DNA from: Sphingomonas endolithica
GTDB lineage: Bacteria > Pseudomonadota > Alphaproteobacteria > Sphingomonadales > Sphingomonadaceae
Length of the DNA: 64,000 nucleotides
Direction: 5' to 3'
Assembly (NCBI RefSeq): GCF_025231525.1
Contig: NZ_CP103057.1
Span: forward strand, 558,001-622,000
A model generated the notes under the pieces. That model did not search any database and had not been told where the DNA came from. It was given only the letters and a program-made list of their open reading frames with translations. Positions 8,987-16,649 of this stretch are shown here, piece by piece. Every line of letters starts with the position of its first letter. The first letter of the stretch is position 1. The position numbers were made by a program, and so were the translations under genes.

Positions 8987-9634
8987 ATGGACGACGACAC
9001 TTCCAGCAAGCTCACCCGCTCCAAGCAGCGCTGGGCGAGCGAGCACAAGTTCCTTACCGGCCATACGGCACGTCCCGATGTGGAGCGTCTGCCACCGGGC
9101 CAGCATCTGGTGAAGAACTGGCCCGTGCTCGATCTCGGCCGCCAGCCGGACGTGTCGCAGGAGCGATGGCGTCTCAAGGTCGGCGGTATGGTCCAGCGCC
9201 CCGTCACGCTCGACTGGGCGAGCTTCATGGCGCTGCCGCAAACCAAGGTCCGGACCGACATCCACTGCGTCACGACCTGGTCGCGCTATGACAATGATTG
9301 GACGGGAGTCGCAACACGCGACCTGCTCGATCTGGTCGAGCCCCGCGACGAGGCCGGCTTTCTGACCCTGCACGGCTATGATGGTTATACCACCAACGTG
9401 CCGCTCGCCGACTTCGCTGCCGCCGACGCGCTGCTGGTGCATAGCTGGCAGGACAAGCCGCTGACCCGTGACCATGGCGGGCCGGTGCGGCTGGTAATCC
9501 CGCATCTGTATTTCTGGAAAAGCGCGAAGTGGATCAGCCGGATCGACTTCCTCGGCGCGGACAAGCCCGGCTTCTGGGAGGTCAACGGCTATCACATGCG
9601 CGGCGATCCCTGGGCGGAGGAGCGCTACTCCTGA
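8987..9634 (+). CDS. Sulfite-oxidase-like molybdopterin-dependent oxidoreductase
   Basis: This 215-residue protein belongs to the oxidoreductase molybdopterin-binding fold (YuiH/YedY superfamily). The Mo-ligating cysteine is probably Cys94 in TDIHCVTTWS. The sequence GYDGYTTNVPLAD lies near 125-137, and the C-terminal half contains GGPVRLVIPHLYFWKSAKW, typical of the sulfite oxidase core. No signal peptide or Tat motif is visible, so it may be cytoplasmic. The ATG at 8987 follows GGAGAG; an in-frame ATG at 8957 is an alternative that adds ten residues. The electron acceptor and substrate are unknown. It converges with the flavin oxidoreductase downstream, with a shared hairpin terminator between them. 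Confidence 0.8.
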   Translation: MDDDTSSKLTRSKQRWASEHKFLTGHTARPDVERLPPGQHLVKNWPVLDLGRQPDVSQERWRLKVGGMVQRPVTLDWASFMALPQTKVRTDIHCVTTWSRYDNDWTGVATRDLLDLVEPRDEAGFLTLHGYDGYTTNVPLADFAAADALLVHSWQDKPLTRDHGGPVRLVIPHLYFWKSAKWISRIDFLGADKPGFWEVNGYHMRGDPWAEERYS

Positions 9635-9663
9635 CCGTCCTCCCGGCATCGCCGGAAGGACGG
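9635..9663. terminator. Bidirectional hairpin between two convergent genes
   Basis: CCGTCCT pairs with AGGACGG and, after one mismatch, CCGG pairs with CCGG around a short loop. The hairpin begins at the stop codon of the plus-strand gene and ends 11 bases before the minus-strand stop. No clear T-run follows, so it may work as a transcript-end stabiliser rather than an efficient intrinsic terminator. Confidence 0.55.
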
Positions 9664-9673
9664 GGAGGGGACG

Positions 9674-10771
9674 TCACTTTCCGAACAGATCCTTGTACTG
9701 CCGCGGCTGGCTACGCAGATATTGCGGCGGCGCCTTTACCTGGCCGCCCAAAGCCGCCGCCGCGTGCCACGGCCAGCGCGGATCGTAGAGCGCAGCGCGG
9801 GCGATCGCGATCAGGTCCGCATCGCCGGTCCCGACGATCGCCTCGGCCTGCTCGAACTCGGTGATCATCCCCACCGCCACCACCGGCATCGCGACCGCCT
9901 TCTTTACGTCTCGGGCGAGAGGTACCTGATAGCTCGGCCCAACCGGGATCTGCTGCGCAGGTGTCAGCCCGCCGCTCGACACGTGCATTGCATCGCAGCC
10001 GCGCGCTTCGAGCGCCTGCGCGAACGCCACCGTCTGCTCCGAGTCCCAGCCGCCTGGAGCCCAGTCGCTGCCCGACACGCGCATCGTCACCGGCCCGTCG
10101 AACACTGCCTTCACCGCGTCGAACACTTCCAGGGGGAAGCGCATCCGGTTCTCCAGGCTGCCGCCATAATCGTCCTCGCGCTGGTTGGAGAGTGGCGACA
10201 GGAATTGGTGCAACAGATAGCCGTGCGCGCCGTGTAATTGCACGGCATCGATCCCGAGCCGCTTGGCCCGCATGGCCGAGGACACGAACGCCTCGCGGAT
10301 CCTCAATAGGCCATCCGCATCCAGCGCGATCGGCGGGTTCTCATAAGCCTCGATGGCGGCCGTGGATGGCGCTTCGGTCTGCCACCCATTCTCGGCGTCG
10401 GGTGCGATCTGCCTGCCGCCGTCCCAGGGCTTGGCACACGACGCTTTCCGACCGGCATGCGCGAGCTGGATCGCGATCGGCATGTCCGACCAGCGCCGTA
10501 TCGCCGCCAGCGTTCGAGCCATCGCTTCCTCCGTGGCATCGTCGTAAAGCCCGACGTCGCCATAGGTGATCCGCCCCTCTGGCGTGACCGCGCTCGCCTC
10601 GATCGTCAGCAGCCCGGCCCCCGACAGCGCCAGCTGCCCGAGATGGATGAGATGCCAATCGGTCATGCAGCCGTCCTCAGCCGAATACTGGCACATCGGT
10701 GCAATCACGATGCGGTTGCGGAGCTCAAGCGCGCCGACACGGAATGGAGTGAATAGGGTAGGGCCGGACAT
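9674..10771 (-). CDS. NADH:flavin oxidoreductase, Old Yellow Enzyme family (YqjM-like)
   Basis: This 365-residue FMN-binding TIM barrel starts at the ATG at 10771 (MSGPTLFTP); upstream in-frame codons belong to the spacer. The N-terminal strand has LRNRIVIAPMCQYSA, with the Cys of the thermophilic-like/YqjM branch. The motif HGAHGYLLHQFLSP is the conserved barrel segment, followed by NQREDDYGGSLENR. It should reduce activated alkenes such as enones with NAD(P)H; the physiological substrate is not deducible. It stands alone on its strand and converges with the sulfite-oxidase-like gene. Confidence 0.9.
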   Translation of the reverse strand: MSGPTLFTPFRVGALELRNRIVIAPMCQYSAEDGCMTDWHLIHLGQLALSGAGLLTIEASAVTPEGRITYGDVGLYDDATEEAMARTLAAIRRWSDMPIAIQLAHAGRKASCAKPWDGGRQIAPDAENGWQTEAPSTAAIEAYENPPIALDADGLLRIREAFVSSAMRAKRLGIDAVQLHGAHGYLLHQFLSPLSNQREDDYGGSLENRMRFPLEVFDAVKAVFDGPVTMRVSGSDWAPGGWDSEQTVAFAQALEARGCDAMHVSSGGLTPAQQIPVGPSYQVPLARDVKKAVAMPVVAVGMITEFEQAEAIVGTGDADLIAIARAALYDPRWPWHAAAALGGQVKAPPQYLRSQPRQYKDLFGK

Positions 10772-11262
10772 GATCGTCTCCAAATAGGGTCGGCGGCGTA
10801 ACGTACGGACGGCGGAAGTGTCCCCATGTGCTGCGGTCCGGCACTTACCCGCGTGGTGGCGGGCAGTTCGAGGTGAACATCGCGCCGGCGCCGCTAAGGC
10901 TGATCGACTGCCTCCAACGTGGGGCACCGGTCGCTCGTTTGGCACTGGCCATGTTCGAGGCCATTCCGCCTGGCGTGGCGACCGCGGGGAAGCTGCTCGC
11001 CGGCTGGCCAGAGGAGGCGTTCTCCGTGCGCGAGTTGCCGGAGGCGGCAGCAAGGACGACAAAGATCGAGAAACGTGGCGCCAAGCAGTGATCCCAGCGC
11101 CGCTTGCGCGACAGCGGCCGATTTTCGGGGCAATTAACCGCCGCCGCTACTCGCCGCCTGCGATCCGCCATTGACCTCAACTCACCGCATGCGACACGAG
11201 GTGTTCATGTTTCGCAGCTTAGCGTTGGCTGGTCGCTGAAGGACAAGGATCAAGGACGATCG
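10772..11262. other. Intergenic region with no supported gene
   Basis: This 491-base spacer separates two divergently transcribed genes. Short open frames exist on both strands (for example 10828-11091, plus strand), but none has a recognisable motif or a convincing ribosome site. The last 15 bases hold the AAGGA ribosome site of the beta-lactamase-like gene. The region may contain the remnant of a decayed gene, but I cannot name one. Confidence 0.5.
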
Positions 11263-12120
11263 ATGCGCGTACCCCTGCTTTTCCGCCTGCTTCTTTCCGG
11301 CATCGCCGCGAGCTTCCTCGTTCCGGCACCGGCAGCCGCAAGCTCTTCTGAGCTCGTCGGGCTCGAGCGCGAGCTGAGCACGCTGCTCGCGCAACGCTCC
11401 GGCGAATATGGGATTGCGGCGCTCGACCTTCGCGATGGCTCGACCGTTGCCATTAACGGCGACATCTCGTTTCCAATGGCGAGCACGGTCAAGCTCGCCG
11501 TTGCAGCCACCTACCTCGCCCAGGTGGATCAAGGACGCCGCACCCTCGGCGACATGATCTCCGGCCGCACTGCCGCGAAGGTCCTGGAGCTGATGATCAT
11601 ACATAGTGATAATTATGCGACCGACCAACTGCTCGCCAACGTCGGCGGCCCCGCTGCCGTCCAGCAGTGGCTGTGGTCCCAAAAGATCGCGGGCATGCGG
11701 GTAGACCGGACCATTGCGCAGCTGTTGCGGGAGCGCGGCCACCTTGCCGACAGCAAGGATATCGCCACGCCGATCGCCATGGTCGGGCTCTTGTCCAAAC
11801 TCGACAATGGCACCGTTCTGTCGGCTCAAAGCCGCACCTTTCTGTTCGACCTGATGCGCCGGTGCCAGACGGGCACGCGCCGTATCCGGGCTCTGCTTCC
11901 CGCCGGTACTTTGGTGGAAAACAAGACCGGCACGCTTGACGGCGTGACGAATGATGTGGGGTTCATCACCATGCCTGACGGTCGCCGCGTGGCAATCGCG
12001 GTGTTCGCTCGCGGGGGACGCGATCGCCAGCCGGTCATCGCTGAGGTCTCGCGCGCGATCTACGACCGCTTTGCGGATAGCGCCCGCAACGCACTCGCCC
12101 TGTTCATGCGAATGCGGTGA
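11263..12120 (+). CDS. Class A beta-lactamase-like serine hydrolase lacking Glu166
   Basis: This 285-residue protein has an export signal (about residues 1-26, ending PAPAAA) and the class A scaffold. The catalytic serine is Ser74 in the S-x-x-K motif STVK (74-77). SDN occurs at 115-117 and KTG at 221-223. The omega loop, normally D-R-x-E-x-x-L-N, reads DRTIAQLL at 148-155, so the deacylating Glu166 is Ile and Asn170 is Leu. The S/T-x-P segment (ATPIAMVGLL) after the loop aligns normally, so the gap is not an alignment slip. A protein like this could be acylated by beta-lactams yet turn over slowly, or be a peptidase or sensor. The start follows AAGGA by six bases. It lies upstream of an ECF sigma gene on the same strand. 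Confidence 0.85.
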   Translation: MRVPLLFRLLLSGIAASFLVPAPAAASSSELVGLERELSTLLAQRSGEYGIAALDLRDGSTVAINGDISFPMASTVKLAVAATYLAQVDQGRRTLGDMISGRTAAKVLELMIIHSDNYATDQLLANVGGPAAVQQWLWSQKIAGMRVDRTIAQLLRERGHLADSKDIATPIAMVGLLSKLDNGTVLSAQSRTFLFDLMRRCQTGTRRIRALLPAGTLVENKTGTLDGVTNDVGFITMPDGRRVAIAVFARGGRDRQPVIAEVSRAIYDRFADSARNALALFMRMR

Positions 12121-12184
12121 GCCGAGACCGCGTAGAAGCATACTTTACCGCGGTCGGCGCCGTGACAAAAAAGCTCGACATGGA

Positions 12185-12210
12185 GTGACCAACATCGCGT
12201 AGCGCGCGAA
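12185..12210 (+). promoter_or_regulatory. Possible ECF-type promoter of the sigma gene
   Basis: GTGACC (12185-12190) and CGAA (12207-12210) are separated by exactly 16 bases, ten bases before the ATG of the ECF sigma gene. From memory, the promoters used by Caulobacter SigF, which is paired with NrsF, have GTAACC-N16-CGAA. The match suggests autoregulation from a nearly leaderless transcript. It differs from that consensus at one base and has not been tested statistically. Confidence 0.45.
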
Positions 12211-12219
12211 TAAGAGACC

Positions 12220-12831
12220 ATGCGCCCGGACTTTCTGTCGAGATTTATCTCAGGTTCTTCGTCTGGGGCGGCGCGGCTCAGTCGTGAGCGGCCGTCCCGG
12301 ACAGCACCGGACAGCTGGAGCAGCCTCATGGAGGCTGCCCAGAATGGACATGGCGGGGCGTATCGGCGGCTGCTTGGGGAGGCATCGGTATGGCTCAAGC
12401 GCTACTTCGAGCGGCGACTGCCGCCGGGCGACGTGGACGATGCCGTCCAGGAGACACTGCTCGCCATTCATCGGCGACGCCATACCTACGATCTGCAATA
12501 TCCCTTCGGGCCCTGGCTGGCGGCGATTGCCAAGAACAAGTGGATCGACCAGTTGCGCAGCCTGGCGCGGCGGCCGATCGAAGAGTTGTCGGAAGACATT
12601 CCGGTCGGCGACCATGAGGCGTCGGTGATCAGCAGTTCCGTGCTCGCCAGCCTTCTCGAGGAACTCCGCCCCGCACAGGCTCAGGCCATCCTGCTGGTCA
12701 AGGTGCAGGGCTACAGTGTCGACGAAGCCTCGTTCCAGATCGGGCTCTCCCCGTCGGCCGTGAAGATGAACATCCACCGTCGCCTCGCTCGCCTCACGGC
12801 ATTGATTGAGAAGTCCCCCGATGTCGAATGA
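12220..12831 (+). CDS. ECF RNA polymerase sigma factor (SigF-like)
   Basis: This 203-residue sigma-70 family protein has region 2 at about 38-105, with the polymerase-binding DVDDAVQETLLAIHRRRHTY and the -10 reading segment PFGPWLAAIAKNKWID. Region 4 is at about 140-195, with QAQAILLVKVQGYSVDEAS and the helix-turn-helix LSPSAVKMNIHRRL. The gene overlaps the next one, an NrsF-type membrane anti-sigma factor, by 11 bases. In Caulobacter the SigF-NrsF pair responds to chromium, cadmium and oxidative stress; the same kind of signal is inferred here. The N-terminal 30 residues look unstructured, so a later start is possible, though no strong ribosome site marks one. Confidence 0.88.
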   Translation: MRPDFLSRFISGSSSGAARLSRERPSRTAPDSWSSLMEAAQNGHGGAYRRLLGEASVWLKRYFERRLPPGDVDDAVQETLLAIHRRRHTYDLQYPFGPWLAAIAKNKWIDQLRSLARRPIEELSEDIPVGDHEASVISSSVLASLLEELRPAQAQAILLVKVQGYSVDEASFQIGLSPSAVKMNIHRRLARLTALIEKSPDVE

Positions 12832-13462
12832 AGCCTTGATCTTCGATCTGTCGTCAGACCTGCCGCCGGTCCGGCGCCGCAGCATGGTGCGTGAAGGCGC
12901 GCTTCTCTTTGCGCTTTGCGGTGCGGAACTGGCGCTTGTTCTCGCCCTGGGCGTAATGCGGCCGGACATAAACCACATGATCGGATCGCCGTATCTGGTG
13001 TGGAGAGTGGGGAGCCTCGGACTTCTGGCCATGACCGCCTGCGTGCTTGCGGTCCGATCATTTTCGCCCACGGCGCGGCCGCGGCGCGGGCTGATGCTGG
13101 CGTGTGCCCTTGCGGCAGCGGCCATCGGCGCCGCCGCGTTCGTCACGCCTGCCGGGATGAGCGACCACAGGCTGCTCGGTCGTATCGATCCGGCGAGCGG
13201 CGTGGTGTGCGCCACGTCGATCTTCGTGCTGTCGCTGCCGATCGTGGCGTTGCTCGGCGCCATGATGCGGAAGGCGGCGCCGACTCAACCCAGGCTCAGC
13301 GCGCTCGCTGCGGGCCTCGCCGCCGGCACCTGCGGCGCCTCTGTGTTCGCCTTCTGCTGCCCCTTCAACGACCCGCTCTACGTGGTGGTCTGGTACAGCA
13401 TCGGCTGTGCCGCCGTGGCTGGTGTAGCGCGCTGGCGCCTGCTGCGCCGCTTCCGCCTCTAA
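12821..13462 (+). CDS. nrsF: NrsF-family (DUF1109) membrane anti-sigma factor
   Basis: This 213-residue protein has six hydrophobic helices (about 30-47, 62-80, 88-110, 128-150, 160-180, 186-205) after a short cytoplasmic N-terminus that would hold the sigma factor. Two cysteines, Cys130 (GVVCATS) and Cys180 (FAFCCPFNDPLY), sit where Caulobacter NrsF has its two functionally required cysteines (about 131 and 181, from memory). They suggest thiol or metal sensing in the membrane. The CCPFNDPLYVVVWY segment is typical of DUF1109. The ATG at 12821 lies inside the sigma gene, so the two are translated together. Confidence 0.87.
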   Translation: MSNEALIFDLSSDLPPVRRRSMVREGALLFALCGAELALVLALGVMRPDINHMIGSPYLVWRVGSLGLLAMTACVLAVRSFSPTARPRRGLMLACALAAAAIGAAAFVTPAGMSDHRLLGRIDPASGVVCATSIFVLSLPIVALLGAMMRKAAPTQPRLSALAAGLAAGTCGASVFAFCCPFNDPLYVVVWYSIGCAAVAGVARWRLLRRFRL

Positions 13463-13574
13463 CCCTACCTGCCGCGGCCGGCCTCACGCCGCGCTTCGTC
13501 AAGACCGATAGCCACTGACCCGCTCAATTCCGGGATGGGAGACGTGCGCCCTTATGAAAGAAAGGAACCATCCA

Positions 13575-14152
13575 ATGACAACCAGCATCGACGCGAACGC
13601 CCCTGAGCGGGACTGGCTCAAGACCTATTACTACCTGCGCTTCGCGGTATCCGCCTTGTGGGTCGCGCTTGCCCTAACCATCGCCAGGACCATACCCCAG
13701 TTGGCCGCCGTGATGCTCATCGCCTATCCTGCCTGGGACGCCCTGGCGACTATCTGGACGCCGGCCGGAGCGGCGGCCTGGCTAGGAACAAGAGCCAGAT
13801 GCTGAACTTCGTGGTCAGCATCGTGACCGCGGTCACCGTCGCTGCGACCCTTTCGCATGGCCTGCACGCCGTTCTCCAGATCTTCGGCATATGGGCCATC
13901 CTATCCGGCCTGTTCCAGCTTATCACCGGCATGCGGCGCTGGACGTCACATGGGGCGCAGTGGGCGATGATCCTGAGCGGTGCCCAGTCCGGGCTTGCCG
14001 GCGCCTTCATGCTCAGCAAGGCCGCCGGTCCCGCGCCAGTCGATATTGCCGACATCGCGCCCTATGCGGCGTTCGGCGCCTTCTACTTCCTCGTTTCGGC
14101 TGTCTTGCTGACGGTCAGCGATGCACGTCGCCGTGCCAGCGTGGTGGCCTGA
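13575..14152 (+). pseudogene. Small multi-TM membrane protein gene broken by a frameshift
   Basis: The ATG at 13575 follows AGGA by eight bases and opens a membrane protein (LKTYYYLRFAVSALWVALAL). In its own frame it stops at about 13805 after unlike-looking residues. From about 13750 the next frame carries the natural continuation: YLDAGRSGGLARNKSQMLN, then three further membrane helices (about 13800-14140) up to a stop at 14152. A single missing base near 13748-13751 (GCGA|CTAT) would restore one protein of about 190 residues, consistent with DUF308-like four- to five-helix proteins. It follows the sigma/anti-sigma pair on the same strand and may belong to its regulon. A sequencing error is an equally simple explanation. 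Confidence 0.7.
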
Positions 14153-14354
14153 GCCACTCCCCACCATCCGCCGCAGCAAGCGGCTGCAGTCGCACGAAAA
14201 GGATTGATCCATGGTTATCGAACGAGACAGTCGTCCGTGACTAAACCGTGAGATTGCTGTCGCAAACCCTCCGACGGTATCCGGTCTGTTCCGATGGAGG
14301 GTATTGAGTGACTACCGCCTAGGGAGGGCAAAGCCCTTGCAGCTTAGCGATGAG

Positions 14355-14431
<77 letters not shown>

Positions 14432-14654
14432 ACGCTGGGGTGCGCTTAGGGGGGAAGCGGCGGCGACGCAAGGCGATAAGCGTGGCGGCCAGCTACGGAA
14501 TTGCCGCCGGCCCGTTTTAAGACCGAGAAGTCAGCCGTCGAACGTAGAGATCTCCAGACGCACCTGGATCCATTCGGCGCAACGAAAAAGGGCGCCCCTT
14601 GCGGGACGCCCTTCTTGCGACAGAACCAGCCGGCCCGAAGGCCAGCCGGCGCCA

Positions 14655-14918
14655 TTACATGTTGTCTGCCTTTTCGTCCGCAGCGTCGCGAACGTTGTCA
14701 GCAGCGGCGTTCATGTTGTCGGCAACGTTCTCGAGAACGTCGGCAGCAGCAGCGTTCGTGCTGTTGTCGGCCAGGACTTCCATGTTGTCAGCCGTCATTT
14801 CCATGTTGTCAGCCACCATCTCCGCGTTGTTTTCAACAGCGGCAGCTTCCGGCGACTTGGTGCAAGCAGCCACGGACATCAGGCCGACGGCGGCGAGAAC
14901 AAAAGCGATTTTCTTCAT
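14655..14918 (-). CDS. Small ADN-repeat lipoprotein
   Basis: This 87-residue precursor has a lipoprotein signal: MKKIAFVLAAVGLMSVAAC with the lipidated Cys19. The mature part is almost only Ala, Asp, Asn, Met, Glu and Val. It carries ADN(M) units at 36-39, 43-46, 50-52, 66-69, 73-75 and 84-87. Several are seven residues apart, so a helical or coiled-coil rod like Lpp/OprI is likely. There is no C-terminal lysine, so Braun-type peptidoglycan attachment is not expected. No cysteine or charged active site is seen. It lies alone between the tRNA and a peptidase gene. The function is unknown. Confidence 0.8.
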   Translation of the reverse strand: MKKIAFVLAAVGLMSVAACTKSPEAAAVENNAEMVADNMEMTADNMEVLADNSTNAAAADVLENVADNMNAAADNVRDAADEKADNM

Positions 14919-15076
14919 GCGGTTTGCTCCCAAGCATAGCAAAATTCGCGGCCAGCTCGATTGCCCCCCGCGAAACACCGCTGATAACGGCGTTTCTGCC
15001 ACGGTCAATCGCAAACTCCGATCAAGCCGGTCGGCATTCAGGCAAGCGCAAGGATCGCAGGCGTGCGGCATTGCGG

Positions 15077-16498
15077 TCAGTCTGCTGCCACAGCGACCTG
15101 CCCGATCTCCTCCGGCGCATTGGCGACGATCGCGAGCATCGTCGTCCAGGCGGCGACGTTCTGCGCCAATTGTTCCGGATCGACGCGGTCGAGCGTGTCC
15201 TCGGGCGTATGGTGATAATCGAAATAGCGTTGCCCCGACTGATCGAGATCGACGCCCGCCACGCCCATTGCCAGCACCGGTTCGACGTCGCTGCCGCCGT
15301 GCGACTTGCCACTGCCGCGCACGATGCCGAGCGGCGCCAACGCCACTGCGAGACGGTCGCCGATCGGCTTAGCGGCATCTGGCAGGTTGGTTTCCAGGCG
15401 CCAGACGCGGTCGGCGCCGAAATCGGATTCTGCCGCCAGCACGTGCCGGTCGTTCTTGTGCGCCTCGGCATAGGCACGCCCGCCAAAGCCGCCAACTTCC
15501 TCGGACCCGAACCACACGACACGGATCGTGCGCTTGGGCCGCGGGCCATCGAGTAGGCGCTTGGCCGCAGCGGCAGTGATCGCCAGGCCCGACGCATCGT
15601 CGATCGCGCCGGTGCCGAGATCCCAGCTGTCGAGATGCCCACCGACCAGCACCACGCCGGCGCGCGGATCGCTGCCCGGCACTTCCGCTACGACGTTGCC
15701 GGATTCGTGGTTGCCGGTCTGTTGTGGCGTAAGGACGATCTTCATCGTCACCGGCTTGCCACGCGCCACAATGCGCGAGAGATTGTCGGCGTCCGCCGTC
15801 GACAAGGCCGCGGCCGGGATCGGCGTCACGCCCGCCGCGAAATTGGTGTTGCCCGCATGCGGCCCGCGGCCATGATCCGATCCGATCGAGCGGATGACGA
15901 TCGCCGCCGCGCCCTTCTGCGCCGCGATGTTCGGGCCGGTGAAGCGTGCGGTACCGAACTGGCCGTAGGAACTGCCGTCCTGCGTCGCGACCATCGCGTT
16001 GGAGACGAAGGCGATCTTGCCTTTCAGGCTGCCGGCCGGTGCGGCCTGCAGATCGGCAAAGCTCGGAAAATAAACGATCTCCGCGGTCAGTCCGCTCGGC
16101 GGCGTGGCGCCGGAATTGCCGAGCGCAGTGAGGTGCAGCTTCTGCGGGAAAGGGCTGAGCACTTCGGCGGTTTCTGCGCCGCGCACCCATACCGGCATCT
16201 GATAGGTCTCGATGTGCACGTTCCGGAAGCCGAGCGCCTTCAGCTTGGTGACACTCCACGCCCGTGCGCGGGCTTCGGCATCGGTGCCGGCGAGTCTAGG
16301 GCCCACCTCGGTCGTTAGCCCTTCGACGATGTCGTACGCCACTTTGTCGTTCAGCGCGGCATCGCGGAGCTTGGCGACGGAAGCGTCGACCTTGGGTGCG
16401 GCAGGCACGTCGGTCCGCTGCTGCGGGCGAGTCTGTGCTGTGAGGGAGGAGGAGAGGGCGGTCGCCGCCAGAGCGGCGAACAGGACAGTGCGGTTCAT
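15077..16498 (-). CDS. Secreted M28-family aminopeptidase/carboxypeptidase Q-like, with PA domain
   Basis: This 473-residue protein has a signal peptide (MNRTVLFAALAATALSSSLTAQ). It then has a helical N-terminal part and a protease-associated (PA) domain at about 135-270. The zinc peptidase core has HLDSWD, GAIDDASG, GSEEVGG, ESDFGAD and YHHTPED supplying the expected two-zinc ligands and general base. Start choice: the ATG at 16498 precedes a clear signal peptide and has GAGGAAG upstream. It is probably periplasmic or exported, trimming peptides. It diverges from ettA. Confidence 0.85.
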   Translation of the reverse strand: MNRTVLFAALAATALSSSLTAQTRPQQRTDVPAAPKVDASVAKLRDAALNDKVAYDIVEGLTTEVGPRLAGTDAEARARAWSVTKLKALGFRNVHIETYQMPVWVRGAETAEVLSPFPQKLHLTALGNSGATPPSGLTAEIVYFPSFADLQAAPAGSLKGKIAFVSNAMVATQDGSSYGQFGTARFTGPNIAAQKGAAAIVIRSIGSDHGRGPHAGNTNFAAGVTPIPAAALSTADADNLSRIVARGKPVTMKIVLTPQQTGNHESGNVVAEVPGSDPRAGVVLVGGHLDSWDLGTGAIDDASGLAITAAAAKRLLDGPRPKRTIRVVWFGSEEVGGFGGRAYAEAHKNDRHVLAAESDFGADRVWRLETNLPDAAKPIGDRLAVALAPLGIVRGSGKSHGGSDVEPVLAMGVAGVDLDQSGQRYFDYHHTPEDTLDRVDPEQLAQNVAAWTTMLAIVANAPEEIGQVAVAAD

Positions 16499-16649
16499 TA
16501 CGGAAGCTTCCTCGAATACTGGCGACGTGTGCCGACGCTTAAAGGGAAGCTGCCCGGCATAACAAGGCGGTTTGCCAAGCGTGCCCGCCTTCACTACATC
16601 GCGAGCCGACATCCCCGCAGATCATTTCGCCAAGAACGGAGCATTTCCC

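Noticed and set aside
10828..11091. 87-codon plus-strand frame in the spacer before the beta-lactamase-like gene
   Set aside because: There is no ribosome site, no motif and no convincing codon pattern.
14212..14241. Nine-codon plus-strand frame MVIERDSRP after a good AAAGGA site
   Set aside because: It is too short to support; it may be chance or the stub of a decayed gene.
14266..14302. Inverted repeat ACCCTCC...GGAGGGT upstream of the tRNA region
   Set aside because: The arms are only seven bases with a 23-base loop, too weak to call a terminator or operator.
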